12,328 bases of DNA from CAUPWF01 sp036656615 (lineage in GTDB: Bacteria > Bacillota > Clostridia > Lachnospirales > Lachnospiraceae), in contig JAVXHY010000032.1 in assembly GCA_036656615.1 (NCBI GenBank), positions 1 to 12,328 on the forward strand, read 5' to 3'. Made by a program: the position numbers and the translations under genes. Below are positions 1 through 7,298 of the stretch, one piece after another; within the stretch, counting starts at the first letter, position 1; every line of letters starts with the position of its first letter. The notes below the pieces were generated by a model that had not been told where the DNA came from, ran no database searches, and was given only the letters and a program-made list of their open reading frames with translations.

Positions 1-42
1 CTCTTAATCAGGGTGTCGAGGGTTCGAGCCCCTCATCGCGCA
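1..42 (+). tRNA. tRNA-Lys(CTT), 3' part, cut by the window edge
   Basis: The window opens inside the anticodon loop. The loop reads CTCTTAA (1-7), giving anticodon CTT, followed by the 3' half of the anticodon stem (8-12), a 5-nt variable loop, a perfect T arm (GAGGG 18-22, loop TTCGAGC, CCCTC 30-34) and the 3' acceptor strand ATCGCGC (35-41) with discriminator A42. No CCA is encoded. The 5' half lies outside the window, so the acceptor and D-arm pairing cannot be checked. Confidence 0.9.
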
Positions 43-44
43 TT

Positions 45-90
45 AAACACTGTTTTTAAGGACATATGAGCCTTGGGGATGGTGTTTTTT
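45..90 (+). terminator. possible intrinsic terminator after tRNA-Lys
   Basis: AAACAC (45-50) can pair with GTGTTT (83-88), with an inner AAGG/CCTT pairing (58-61 with 71-74), and the 3' arm runs into a T tract. The stem is interrupted and AT-rich, so this is only a plausible terminator for the tRNA transcript. Confidence 0.4.
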
Positions 91-194
91 TATGCACTAA
101 AGGCTGGATTTATGAACTTTTGAAAATCATACAGTAAGCACTGAAGCTAAGTGTCTGATTCTAATACTCATAGTCAGTTGGCTAGTGAAAAAAG

Positions 195-217
195 TATAGA
201 TAAATATATAGATAAAT
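195..217 (+). repeat. short direct repeat upstream of recQ
   Basis: TATAGATAAAT occurs twice with a 12-bp period (195-205 and 207-217), just upstream of the likely recQ promoter. It may be a regulatory site or only AT-rich low complexity; nothing else supports a function. Confidence 0.35.
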
Positions 218-219
218 GA

Positions 220-248
220 TTGCTGTTTTATTAATAATTTCATATAAT
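220..248 (+). promoter_or_regulatory. probable recQ promoter
   Basis: A perfect -10 box TATAAT (243-248) lies 17 bp after TTGCTG (220-225), which matches the -35 consensus at only three positions. Transcription would begin near 255, leaving a very short leader before the candidate recQ start codons. Confidence 0.45.
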
Positions 249-262
249 AGGGTCAGAAAGGG

Positions 263-2164
263 ATGTTGAAAGTGCCAAAGACATTAATGGAAGAGAATAT
301 AGTGAATACAATCGTTCCGATATTAGGATTTAATAAAGAGGAAAAAAAAGAAGAATTGCTAAAAAAATATTTTGGTTATGATGAATTTAGAGAGGGGCAG
401 GAAGTATTAATTAATAGTATTCTTGATCAAAAAGATACATTTGGAATTATGCCAACAGGGGCAGGAAAGTCTATTTGTTTTCAGATTCCTGCTCTCTTAA
501 TGCGGGGAATTACGTTGGTTATTTCCCCTTTGATTTCACTGATGAAAGACCAGGTTAGTGCACTGAATCAAGCAGGAATCCATGCAGCATTTCTAAATAG
601 TTCTTTGAGCCCAGGTCAATACAGAAAGGCAATGGAATATGCAGGTGAGGGACGGTATAAAATTATATATGTAGCTCCGGAACGCCTTTTAACAGAGGAA
701 TTTACAGTATTTGCGAAAACAGTTGAAATTTCTATGATTTGTATTGATGAGGCACACTGTATTTCTCAATGGGGACAGGACTTTCGCCCTAGTTATTTGA
801 AAATCATAGAATTTATAGAACGGATGCCCGTTCGGCCTGTAATCAGTGCGTTTACGGCTACGGCAACTTCGGTAGTGATAGAGGATGTGATTGCTTTGTT
901 AAATTTAAAGAATCCCACTACGCTGATTACTGGCTTTGATAGAAAGAATTTGAAGTTTTTGATTCAGCATCCAAGAGATAAATACCAAGTTACATGGAAT
1001 TATGTACAAGCTCATAAAGATCAGTGTGGAATTATTTATTGTCTTACAAGAAAACTGGTGGAAGAGGTATGTGAACGACTGCAACAGGAAGGAATTCGGG
1101 CCACAAGATATCATGCAGGATTAAGTGATGGTGAAAGAAAGCAGAATCAGGAAGATTTTATATATGACCAAAAGCTTGTAATGGTTGCCACGAATGCATT
1201 TGGTATGGGGATTGATAAGTCTAATGTACGGTATGTGATTCACTATAATATGCCTAAAAATATTGAAAGCTATTATCAGGAAGCTGGAAGAGCCGGGCGG
1301 GATGGACTGCCATCGGATTGTCTTCTTCTATATGGAGGACAGGATGTAATAACGAATCAATTTTTTATTGATCAAAATAGGGATACAGAGGGAGTGGCGG
1401 GAGAAACGGCGCTTCTTATACAGCAGCGAGAAAGGGAACGATTGAGACAGATGACCTTCTACTGTTTTACTAATGAATGTCTGCGGGATTATATTCTGCG
1501 TTATTTTGGAGAATATGGTTCTAATTATTGCGGTAATTGTACTAATTGCCTGACTCAGTTTGAAGAAGCTAACGTCACAGAGGCGGCAAAAAATCTAATC
1601 GGTTGTGTAAAGTCATGCAAGGAACGATATGGGATGACCATGATTATTGATACGGTACATGGAGGAAGCTCCGCAAAGCTTTTGCGCAATGGATTGGATA
1701 AAAATCCATATTATGGAACATTAAAAGATGTGGAGATTTTCCGTTTGCGACAAATATTAAATCATTTGATATTTCAGGATTATCTGATGTTAACCAATGA
1801 AGAATATCCTATATTAAAATTAACCAGTCATTCAAATGGAGTTATAGATGAGAGTGAAATGGTTGTAATGAAAATTGCCAAAGAGCGTATAATAGAACCT
1901 AAAGCAAAGAAACAAAAAAAGAAGGGAGCTATTTATACAGATGTGGAACGGGAACTGTTTGATCGATTGCGAGCTCTTCGCATGGAGATAGCAAAGCAAG
2001 AAAAAGTGCCGCCTTATATTGTGTTTTCTGATAAAACGTTAAATCATATGTGCCAATTATTACCAAAAAACAGAGAAGAGATGCTACAGGTATCCGGAGT
2101 TGGGGAAGTGAAGTACGAAAAATATGGAAACCCCTTTTTGGAAATTATAAAAGTATGGAGATAA
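263..2164 (+). CDS. recQ: ATP-dependent DNA helicase RecQ
   Basis: This is a RecQ-family 3'-5' DNA helicase for recombination and repair at stalled or broken forks. Walker A PTGAGKS is at residues 64-70, the DEAH box at 162-165, the TATAT region at about 198-202 and motif VI QEAGRAGRDG at 339-348. A RecQ-type zinc site follows with Cys406, Cys423, Cys426 and Cys429, then a winged-helix region and a C-terminal HRDC domain (about 555-633). The order and length match full-length Bacillus-type RecQ. The start is uncertain: the ATG at 263 directly abuts the purine tract AGAAAGGG, which is too close for a normal ribosome binding site, and gives about 24 residues more than B. subtilis RecQ before the shared YFGY motif. 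GTG at 272 has a better 9-nt spacing and ATG at 287 is also possible. The downstream VanZ gene begins 4 nt after the stop, so the two are probably cotranscribed. Confidence 0.95.
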   Translation: MLKVPKTLMEENIVNTIVPILGFNKEEKKEELLKKYFGYDEFREGQEVLINSILDQKDTFGIMPTGAGKSICFQIPALLMRGITLVISPLISLMKDQVSALNQAGIHAAFLNSSLSPGQYRKAMEYAGEGRYKIIYVAPERLLTEEFTVFAKTVEISMICIDEAHCISQWGQDFRPSYLKIIEFIERMPVRPVISAFTATATSVVIEDVIALLNLKNPTTLITGFDRKNLKFLIQHPRDKYQVTWNYVQAHKDQCGIIYCLTRKLVEEVCERLQQEGIRATRYHAGLSDGERKQNQEDFIYDQKLVMVATNAFGMGIDKSNVRYVIHYNMPKNIESYYQEAGRAGRDGLPSDCLLLYGGQDVITNQFFIDQNRDTEGVAGETALLIQQRERERLRQMTFYCFTNECLRDYILRYFGEYGSNYCGNCTNCLTQFEEANVTEAAKNLIGCVKSCKERYGMTMIIDTVHGGSSAKLLRNGLDKNPYYGTLKDVEIFRLRQILNHLIFQDYLMLTNEEYPILKLTSHSNGVIDESEMVVMKIAKERIIEPKAKKQKKKGAIYTDVERELFDRLRALRMEIAKQEKVPPYIVFSDKTLNHMCQLLPKNREEMLQVSGVGEVKYEKYGNPFLEIIKVWR

Positions 2165-2168
2165 TGTA

Positions 2169-3065
2169 ATGGTAAAAAATAAGACGGAAAATAAAAAAAT
2201 AAGAAATATAAAATGGATGATGGTTGTGCTGTGGATGGTTCTGATTTTTAGTTTTTCGGCACAGCCGGCAAGTACATCAGGCAAACTTTCACTCTCAACG
2301 GGGCATATGATAGGTTATGTATTAATTCCACATTTTGAAAAACAAACAGTGAAACAACAGGAAGCTTTTGCCTTAAAAATCGAACATGGCATTCGTAAGC
2401 TTGCACATTTTACAGAATATACTATATTGGCAATGTTGATTATGACTGCGCTAGGGCCGCGTGCAAAAGCCATGAAAGGTCATGCCTTTGCGCTCGGAGG
2501 TCTCTATGCGGTGTGTGATGAAATTCATCAGATTTTTGTAAAGGGAAGAAGCTGTCAAATAACAGATATGATAGTAGATTGTATGGGTGTATTGACTGGA
2601 ATCATACTCTTTTTATTTATATGTAAAGCCTGGAAACAAAATAAAAGACAGCTGATATGGCTCCCATTCATCCTCTATTTAATCATAGTTTGTTTTTATA
2701 CAATTATGAATCGAGATGTGAGCAGTAGTATGCGGTATGAATTGAATTTGTTTTGGTCCTACCGGTTGGCATGGGGGCAAGGAATGGTAGGGTACCAAGA
2801 GGAAATTGTAAATAATATTTGGTTATTTGTTCCTTTTGGGATAATGGCTCCTTTTATTTACCCCAAAATAAATTGTTTATGGAAAGTACTTCTGTGGGGA
2901 TTAGTAATAAGCAGTGGGATTGAAGTTATTCAATTGGTGTTCAGGATTGGTCTATTTGAATTTGATGATATGTTCAATAATACAATAGGAGCTGTGCTTG
3001 GATATGCTATATTTATATTAGCGAAAGGCGCCTATTTATATATACGGAAAAGCATAAAGAATTAA
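2169..3065 (+). CDS. membrane protein with two tandem VanZ-like domains
   Basis: The protein (298 aa) is strongly hydrophobic with several membrane segments. The first half (about 14-153) has the features of one VanZ subgroup: a first helix ending in IFSFSAQP (26-33), then RKLAHFTEY (76-84), DEIHQ (117-121) and a late Asp133 before a final helix. The second half (about 163-290) repeats the VanZ plan in its other common form: NNIWLFVPFG (215-224), IEVIQ (251-255) and FDDMFNNTIG (265-274). It therefore looks like two VanZ-like modules joined in one reading frame. VanZ is named for low-level teicoplanin resistance in enterococci, but most relatives have no known function, so resistance should not be assumed. 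GGAG at 2157-2160 is 8 nt from the ATG, inside the end of recQ, which supports translation from a shared mRNA. Confidence 0.8.
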   Translation: MVKNKTENKKIRNIKWMMVVLWMVLIFSFSAQPASTSGKLSLSTGHMIGYVLIPHFEKQTVKQQEAFALKIEHGIRKLAHFTEYTILAMLIMTALGPRAKAMKGHAFALGGLYAVCDEIHQIFVKGRSCQITDMIVDCMGVLTGIILFLFICKAWKQNKRQLIWLPFILYLIIVCFYTIMNRDVSSSMRYELNLFWSYRLAWGQGMVGYQEEIVNNIWLFVPFGIMAPFIYPKINCLWKVLLWGLVISSGIEVIQLVFRIGLFEFDDMFNNTIGAVLGYAIFILAKGAYLYIRKSIKN

Positions 3066-3087
3066 CTGAAAATCCTTTGATAAAATC

Positions 3088-3116
3088 TTGACGAAATGAT
3101 ATAAATTTGCTATTAT
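3088..3116 (+). promoter_or_regulatory. promoter of the hydroxyproline dehydratase operon
   Basis: TTGACG (3088-3093, five of six consensus bases) and TATTAT (3111-3116, five of six) are separated by exactly 17 bp. The predicted start site is near 3123, about 40 nt before the activase ATG. Confidence 0.75.
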
Positions 3117-3145
3117 TAGACCATAGTATAAAACATGGTCTAATA
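3114..3145. promoter_or_regulatory. 11-bp perfect inverted repeat over the -10 box and start site, probable operator
   Basis: TATTAGACCAT (3114-3124) and ATGGTCTAATA (3135-3145) are perfect reverse complements separated by 10 nt. The left arm shares bases with the -10 box and most of it lies upstream of the predicted start site. The RNA could therefore not form the full hairpin, so a protein-binding site on DNA is more likely than an attenuator. The sequence does not resemble the GTATAC sites near gntR, which suggests a different regulator. Confidence 0.6.
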
Positions 3146-3163
3146 TAAAATAGGAGGCACTTC

Positions 3164-4072
3164 ATGACGAAGATTACGGAAATTCAGAAGTATTCAATCC
3201 ATGACGGAGATGGAATCAGAACGACTATTTTTTTCAAGGGATGTCCACTGCGATGTGTGTGGTGTCATAACCCGGAAACACAGAGTTATGACAGACAGGT
3301 ATTGCATGATAAGGAACGGTGTGTGGGATGCAGAGCTTGCGAAATGGCTTGTCCGCACCATGCGATTACAGGGAATATGGGGAAAGCGTTTACGGATAAG
3401 GACAAGTGTGAAATCTGCGGAACATGCTTAGATTCATGTAATCTGAATCTAAGAGAAATTCTAGGAACCAAATACAGTGTGAAAGAATTAGTGGACTTGG
3501 TAAAGAAAGATGAAGTCTTTTATGAGCAGTCAGGAGGCGGTGTGACATTATCTGGTGGTGAAGTAATGACCATGGATATGGATTATATTGAGAAGCTGGT
3601 AAAAGCACTTTATAAACAAGGAATTAATGTAACGATTGATACTTGTGGATTTGCGCCATTTGAGAGTTTTCAACGTATTATGCCGTATGTAGATACCTTT
3701 CTATATGATATAAAATCTATGGATCAGGATGTACATAAGAAATATGTAGGGGTAGATAATCAGTTGATTTTGTCTAATTTGGAGCAGCTTAGTAAAGCGG
3801 GTGCAAGAATCTATATTAGAATACCTACAATTAAGGAAGTAAATGGAAATGATACAAGCATGAAAGAAATTATTCGTTTCTTGCTTGAGCATCATATAAA
3901 TGTGGCACAGGTTAATTTGCTGCCTTACCACAATACCGGTGCCAGTAAATATGACAAGATGGGTGAGCAATATGGTGGAAATAATTTTCATGCGCCGGAG
4001 CACAATGAAATGGAAGATTTTGTAACTTTATTTTACCAAGCGGGCTTTTGCAACACGAAAATTGGAGGGTAA
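3164..4072 (+). CDS. glycyl radical enzyme activase (trans-4-hydroxy-L-proline dehydratase activase)
   Basis: This radical-SAM enzyme cleaves S-adenosylmethionine reductively and abstracts hydrogen from the glycine of its partner glycyl radical enzyme. The radical-SAM CX3CX2C motif is Cys27, Cys31 and Cys34. It is followed by an inserted ferredoxin-like domain with two CX2CX2CX3C clusters (Cys53/56/59/63 and Cys82/85/88/92), as in activases of non-pyruvate-formate-lyase glycyl radical enzymes. SGGE (about 125-128), in the SAM-binding region, is also present. The length of 302 aa is normal for this class. AGGAGG (3152-3157) lies 6 nt before the ATG. The dehydratase starts 4 nt after the stop, so the activase and its substrate enzyme are cotranscribed. 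The specificity is inferred from that partner. Confidence 0.93.
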   Translation: MTKITEIQKYSIHDGDGIRTTIFFKGCPLRCVWCHNPETQSYDRQVLHDKERCVGCRACEMACPHHAITGNMGKAFTDKDKCEICGTCLDSCNLNLREILGTKYSVKELVDLVKKDEVFYEQSGGGVTLSGGEVMTMDMDYIEKLVKALYKQGINVTIDTCGFAPFESFQRIMPYVDTFLYDIKSMDQDVHKKYVGVDNQLILSNLEQLSKAGARIYIRIPTIKEVNGNDTSMKEIIRFLLEHHINVAQVNLLPYHNTGASKYDKMGEQYGGNNFHAPEHNEMEDFVTLFYQAGFCNTKIGG

Positions 4073-4076
4073 GAAG

Positions 4077-6452
4077 ATGGAAACAAGAGGAATGAACGAA
4101 CGGATTCAAAAACTAAGACAATTAAGCTTAGACACACCAGCTCACATTGATACGGAGAGAGCAAGAATTATGACGGAAACTTATCAGAAGTGTGAGGGAA
4201 GAGTTTCTGTACCGGTTCTTCGTGCTCAGTCTTTAAAGGATTATTTTTCTAAGAAAGCACTTTACATCGGGGAAGGTGAGTTGATTGTGGGCGAAAAGGG
4301 TGACTCCCCTCAGGCATCTCCTACTTTCCCAGAATTATGCTGCCATTCCTTAGAGGATATGCATGTTATGAATGATCGTGCACTGATTAATTTCAAGGTT
4401 AAAGAGGAGGATTATAAGTTCCAGGAAGAAACAATTATTCCATTTTGGGGAAAACGTTCTATTCGTGAACGCATTATTGAAAATATGTCAACCGAATGGA
4501 AAGAGGCTTACGAGGCAGGTATTTTTACAGAATTTATGGAACAACGTGGACCGGGACATACGGTTGGTTCCTTTAAAATATATGAAAAAGGCTTCTTGGA
4601 TTATCAAAATGATATTAAAGAAGCTATAGATAAATTAGACTTTATGAATGATAAGGAAGCGTTAGCGCGTAAAAGTCAGTTGGAAGCAATGAGTATGGCT
4701 TGTGATGCAGTTATGATTTTGGGAGAACGATATGCAAAATATGCAAGACAACTAGCGGAAGAAGAAACAGATTCTGTTCGTAAGGAAGAATTACTGCAAA
4801 TTGCTGCCAACTGTGATGTAGTTCCGGCACATAAACCACAGACCTATTGGCAGGCAATTCAAATGTATTGGTTTGTACATTTGGGTGTTACCAGTGAATT
4901 GAATCCTTGGGATGCTTACAGTCCTGGACGTTTGGATCAGCATTTAAATCCATTCTATGAAAAAGATGTAGAAGCAGGAACCTTAGATGATGATAAAGCC
5001 TTAGAGTTATTGGAATGTCTATGGGTGAAATTCAACAACCAGCCTGCACCGCCTAAGGTTGGAATTACCTTGAAAGAAAGTAGTACATATACAGATTTTG
5101 CTAATATTAACACAGGTGGTGTTGCTCCAGATGGTTCGAATGGTGTAAATAATGTTAGCTATTTGATTTTAGATTGTATGGATGAGATGCAATTATTGCA
5201 GCCTAGCTCCAATGTACAAATTAGTAGAAAAACACCAAATAAATTCTTAAAGCGTGCTTGCGAAATTTCCAGGCGTGGCTGGGGACAGCCTGCATTTTAC
5301 AATACGGAAGCAATTATTCAAGAATTATTAAATGCAGGAAAAACCATGGATGATGCAAGGTGTGGTGGTACAAGTGGGTGCGTGGAAACAGGTGCATTTG
5401 GAAATGAAGCGTATATTTTAACAGGATATTTTAACATTCCAAAGGTTTTTGAATTAACCTTAAATAATGGTTATGATAAAGTTGCAGACAAACAATTGGG
5501 ATTAAAATTGGGATTTGCTAAGGATTTTAAGACCTATGATGAATTGTGGGAAGCATTCCAAAAGCAAATGAAATATTTCTTGGACATTAAGATTGAAGGA
5601 AGCAATATCATTGAGACTATTTATGCAAATTATATGCCAGCACCATTTTTGTCCATTATCACAAATGATTGTATTTCTAAGGGAAAAGACTATAATGCAG
5701 GTGGAGCAAGATACAATACAAATTATATACAGGGTGTAGGAATTGGAACGATTACAGACTGTTTCACAGCTATTAAATACAATGTATATGATGAAAAGAA
5801 ATTTACCATGGAAGAATTAGTGGAAGCTATGGAAGATAATTTTGAAGGTCATGAGAAAATTGCAAATATGGTACGCAATAAGACACCAAAGTATGGTAAT
5901 GATGATGAGTATGCAGATAAAATCATGAAGAATATCTTTGAATTCTATCGTGATACAATTACTGGACGACGTAATATGAAGGGTGGTTTCTATCGTGTGA
6001 ATATGCTTCCAACTACCTGTCATGTCTATTTCGGTGAGGTTATGATGGCAAGTGCCAATGGCCGCCTGGCTCACAAACCGGTATCGGAAGGAATTTCTCC
6101 TGAAAAAGGAGCAGATGTAAATGGACCAACAGCGGTTATTAAATCAGCTTCTAAGATGGATCATTTATCTACAGGAGGTACCTTATTGAATCAAAAATTC
6201 ACACCTAGTGTAGTTGCAGGTGAAGGTGGTCTAGAACAAATGGGAAATTTGGTTCGCTCTTACTTTAACTTAGATGGACATCATATTCAATTTAATGTAA
6301 TTGATAGAAAAACGCTGTTAGAAGCTCAGGAACATCCAGATGATTATAAGGATTTGATTGTGCGTGTGGCAGGATATAGTGACCATTTTCGCAATCTAAG
6401 CCGAGAATTACAAGATGAAATTATCAATCGAACAGAACAGACTTTTAATTAA
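4077..6452 (+). CDS. hypD: trans-4-hydroxy-L-proline dehydratase (glycyl radical enzyme)
   Basis: This oxygen-sensitive enzyme dehydrates trans-4-hydroxy-L-proline to pyrroline-5-carboxylate. The product has 791 aa. The active-site loop GGTSGCVETG carries the thiyl Cys435 and Glu437, and the C-terminal RVAGYSDHF carries the radical Gly766. From memory of Clostridioides difficile HypD, its residues His160, Asp278, Ser334, Phe340, Cys434, Glu436, Thr645 and Gly765 each have a counterpart here one position later (161, 279, 335, 341, 435, 437, 646, 766), which argues strongly for the same substrate. An upstream in-frame TTG at 4062 would overlap the ribosome binding site; ATG at 4077 with GGAGGG (4064-4069) 7 nt away is the better start. 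proC nearby fits, since ProC consumes the product. A related dehydratase acting on the D-isomer is the main alternative. The symbol is shared with an unrelated hydrogenase maturation protein. Confidence 0.93.
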   Translation: METRGMNERIQKLRQLSLDTPAHIDTERARIMTETYQKCEGRVSVPVLRAQSLKDYFSKKALYIGEGELIVGEKGDSPQASPTFPELCCHSLEDMHVMNDRALINFKVKEEDYKFQEETIIPFWGKRSIRERIIENMSTEWKEAYEAGIFTEFMEQRGPGHTVGSFKIYEKGFLDYQNDIKEAIDKLDFMNDKEALARKSQLEAMSMACDAVMILGERYAKYARQLAEEETDSVRKEELLQIAANCDVVPAHKPQTYWQAIQMYWFVHLGVTSELNPWDAYSPGRLDQHLNPFYEKDVEAGTLDDDKALELLECLWVKFNNQPAPPKVGITLKESSTYTDFANINTGGVAPDGSNGVNNVSYLILDCMDEMQLLQPSSNVQISRKTPNKFLKRACEISRRGWGQPAFYNTEAIIQELLNAGKTMDDARCGGTSGCVETGAFGNEAYILTGYFNIPKVFELTLNNGYDKVADKQLGLKLGFAKDFKTYDELWEAFQKQMKYFLDIKIEGSNIIETIYANYMPAPFLSIITNDCISKGKDYNAGGARYNTNYIQGVGIGTITDCFTAIKYNVYDEKKFTMEELVEAMEDNFEGHEKIANMVRNKTPKYGNDDEYADKIMKNIFEFYRDTITGRRNMKGGFYRVNMLPTTCHVYFGEVMMASANGRLAHKPVSEGISPEKGADVNGPTAVIKSASKMDHLSTGGTLLNQKFTPSVVAGEGGLEQMGNLVRSYFNLDGHHIQFNVIDRKTLLEAQEHPDDYKDLIVRVAGYSDHFRNLSRELQDEIINRTEQTFN

Positions 6453-6458
6453 CAAGGG

Positions 6459-6487
6459 AATACCCCGCGTCTTTGACGCGGGGTATT
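6459..6487. terminator. strong bidirectional terminator between hypD and gntR
   Basis: A perfect 13-bp stem (6459-6471 with 6475-6487) with a GC-rich core CCCCGCGTC and a 3-nt loop is followed on the plus strand by TATTTCTT. It sits 6 nt after the hypD stop and its last base is within the stop codon of the convergent gntR gene. It can end both transcripts, though the T tract is weaker on the minus side. Confidence 0.9.
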
Positions 6488-7125
6488 TATTTCTTAAGTG
6501 CATTGTCTCTTCCAGTTTCAAAATGGTCTTTTTGTAGAATTTCATAAGCTCTTTTATAATCGTTGTTTCGCATATGTTCAATAAGCAACTTGAGATTGGC
6601 ATTAGTACTAGGAATATGCATGCCGTTTCTAACAGAATATAAGCCCATGCGGATTAATTCGGACAAATTGGTTTCGTAAATTCGATTAATACGGTCGTTG
6701 TCAAAAATACTCACAATTTCCATGTGCATTTTGGTATCAGCTAGTTCCCATTCATAGATATCATCGGCAACTGCATTCATGCGTACTACCTTTTCCTCAA
6801 TACGATAAGAATATTCCTGTGCACGTCCGGATTTAAAAATTAATTGAAATGCTTCGCCTTCTAACAATTCGCGAAGCTGATAGATTTCATAAATATCTTT
6901 ATCTGTAATATCCTTTACAGTCATGGATTTATAATAATTTGAAACAATCAAACCTTCCGTTTGCAGCATTCGTATAGCGGCACGTACGGGGTTTCGGCTC
7001 ATTCCCAATTCGCTGGTAAGCATAGCCTCGGTTAAAGTCATTCCGGGAGCATAGGTAAGGGTTAATATATTATTTTTAATTTTTTCATAAGCCTGGTCGG
7101 CTAAAGATTGTTTTTTAACTTCCAT
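6487..7125 (-). CDS. GntR-family transcriptional regulator, FadR/FCD type
   Basis: The product (212 aa) has an N-terminal winged helix typical of GntR (LADQAYEKIKNNIL, then LTEAMLTSELGMSRNPVRAAIRML-like recognition helix region, about 8-54) and an alpha-helical C-terminal FCD-type effector domain (about 75-205) with YQLRELLEGEA near 82-92. Asp130 and His134 fit the first two FCD metal ligands; the two later His ligands are not clearly conserved. The start is set at 7125 because GGAGGT (7131-7136 on the complement) is 5 nt upstream; an in-frame ATG at 7176 lies ahead of the promoter's start site and is excluded. The gene is divergent from ppnP-proC and carries the same paired GTATAC sites in its own leader, so it probably represses itself and ppnP-proC. 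The effector is unknown; a metabolite of hydroxyproline, proline or nucleosides is possible. Confidence 0.9.
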   Translation of the reverse strand: MEVKKQSLADQAYEKIKNNILTLTYAPGMTLTEAMLTSELGMSRNPVRAAIRMLQTEGLIVSNYYKSMTVKDITDKDIYEIYQLRELLEGEAFQLIFKSGRAQEYSYRIEEKVVRMNAVADDIYEWELADTKMHMEIVSIFDNDRINRIYETNLSELIRMGLYSVRNGMHIPSTNANLKLLIEHMRNNDYKRAYEILQKDHFETGRDNALKK

Positions 7126-7147
7126 ATGGAACCTCCAATATAGTATA

Positions 7148-7175
7148 TGGTATACAAAAAATGATAGTGTATACA
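7148..7175. promoter_or_regulatory. GTATAC operator pair A (gntR side)
   Basis: Two palindromic sites, TGGTATACAA (core 7150-7155) and TGTATACA (core 7169-7174), have centres 19 bp apart. They begin 2 nt downstream of the gntR -10 box and cover its predicted start site and leader. TGTATACA-like palindromes are a usual operator type for FCD-group GntR proteins. Confidence 0.7.
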
Positions 7176-7176
7176 A

Positions 7177-7205
7177 ATTATAGAGTAATTATGAAGAATT
7201 TGCAA
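7177..7205 (-). promoter_or_regulatory. gntR promoter
   Basis: Reading the minus strand, TTGCAA (7205-7200, four of six) and a perfect TATAAT (7182-7177) are separated by 17 bp. The predicted start site is near 7170, within operator pair A. This also excludes the longer gntR start at 7176. Confidence 0.72.
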
Positions 7206-7214
7206 TAATAAATA

Positions 7215-7243
7215 TTGACAGAGGTAAAAAACAGTGATATATT
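7215..7243 (+). promoter_or_regulatory. strong ppnP-proC promoter
   Basis: A perfect TTGACA (7215-7220) and TATATT (7238-7243) are separated by 17 bp, with an extended -10 TG at 7235-7236. It is divergent from the gntR promoter; the two -35 boxes are only 9 bp apart, so the two polymerases would compete. Confidence 0.85.
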
Positions 7244-7270
7244 GTATACAACAAGAGAAAATGTATACAA
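7242..7270. promoter_or_regulatory. GTATAC operator pair B (ppnP side)
   Basis: TTGTATACAA (core 7244-7249) and TGTATACAA (core 7263-7268) have centres 19 bp apart, the same spacing as pair A. The first core starts directly after the -10 box and covers the start site, the usual place for a repressor to block initiation. Confidence 0.75.
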
Positions 7271-7298
7271 AAATTCAATAAAAGCAAAGGGGACAAAC

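Noticed and set aside
2169..3065. VanZ gene as a sign of a glycopeptide resistance cluster
   Set aside because: No vanA/B-type ligase, vanH, vanX or vanRS genes are present, and VanZ-like proteins are widespread in Clostridia without resistance.
3126..3131. GTATAA in the centre of the palindrome before the activase as a GntR site
   Set aside because: It lacks the final C of GTATAC, is off-centre by one base and has no paired site at 19 bp.
3201..3608. Overlapping open frames on both strands within the activase gene
   Set aside because: They are shadows of a well-recognised radical-SAM gene, with no ribosome binding site or family likeness.
4062..4076. TTG at 4062 as the hypD start
   Set aside because: It overlaps the GGAGGG ribosome binding site that serves ATG 4077 and the end of the activase, and adds residues not seen in HypD.
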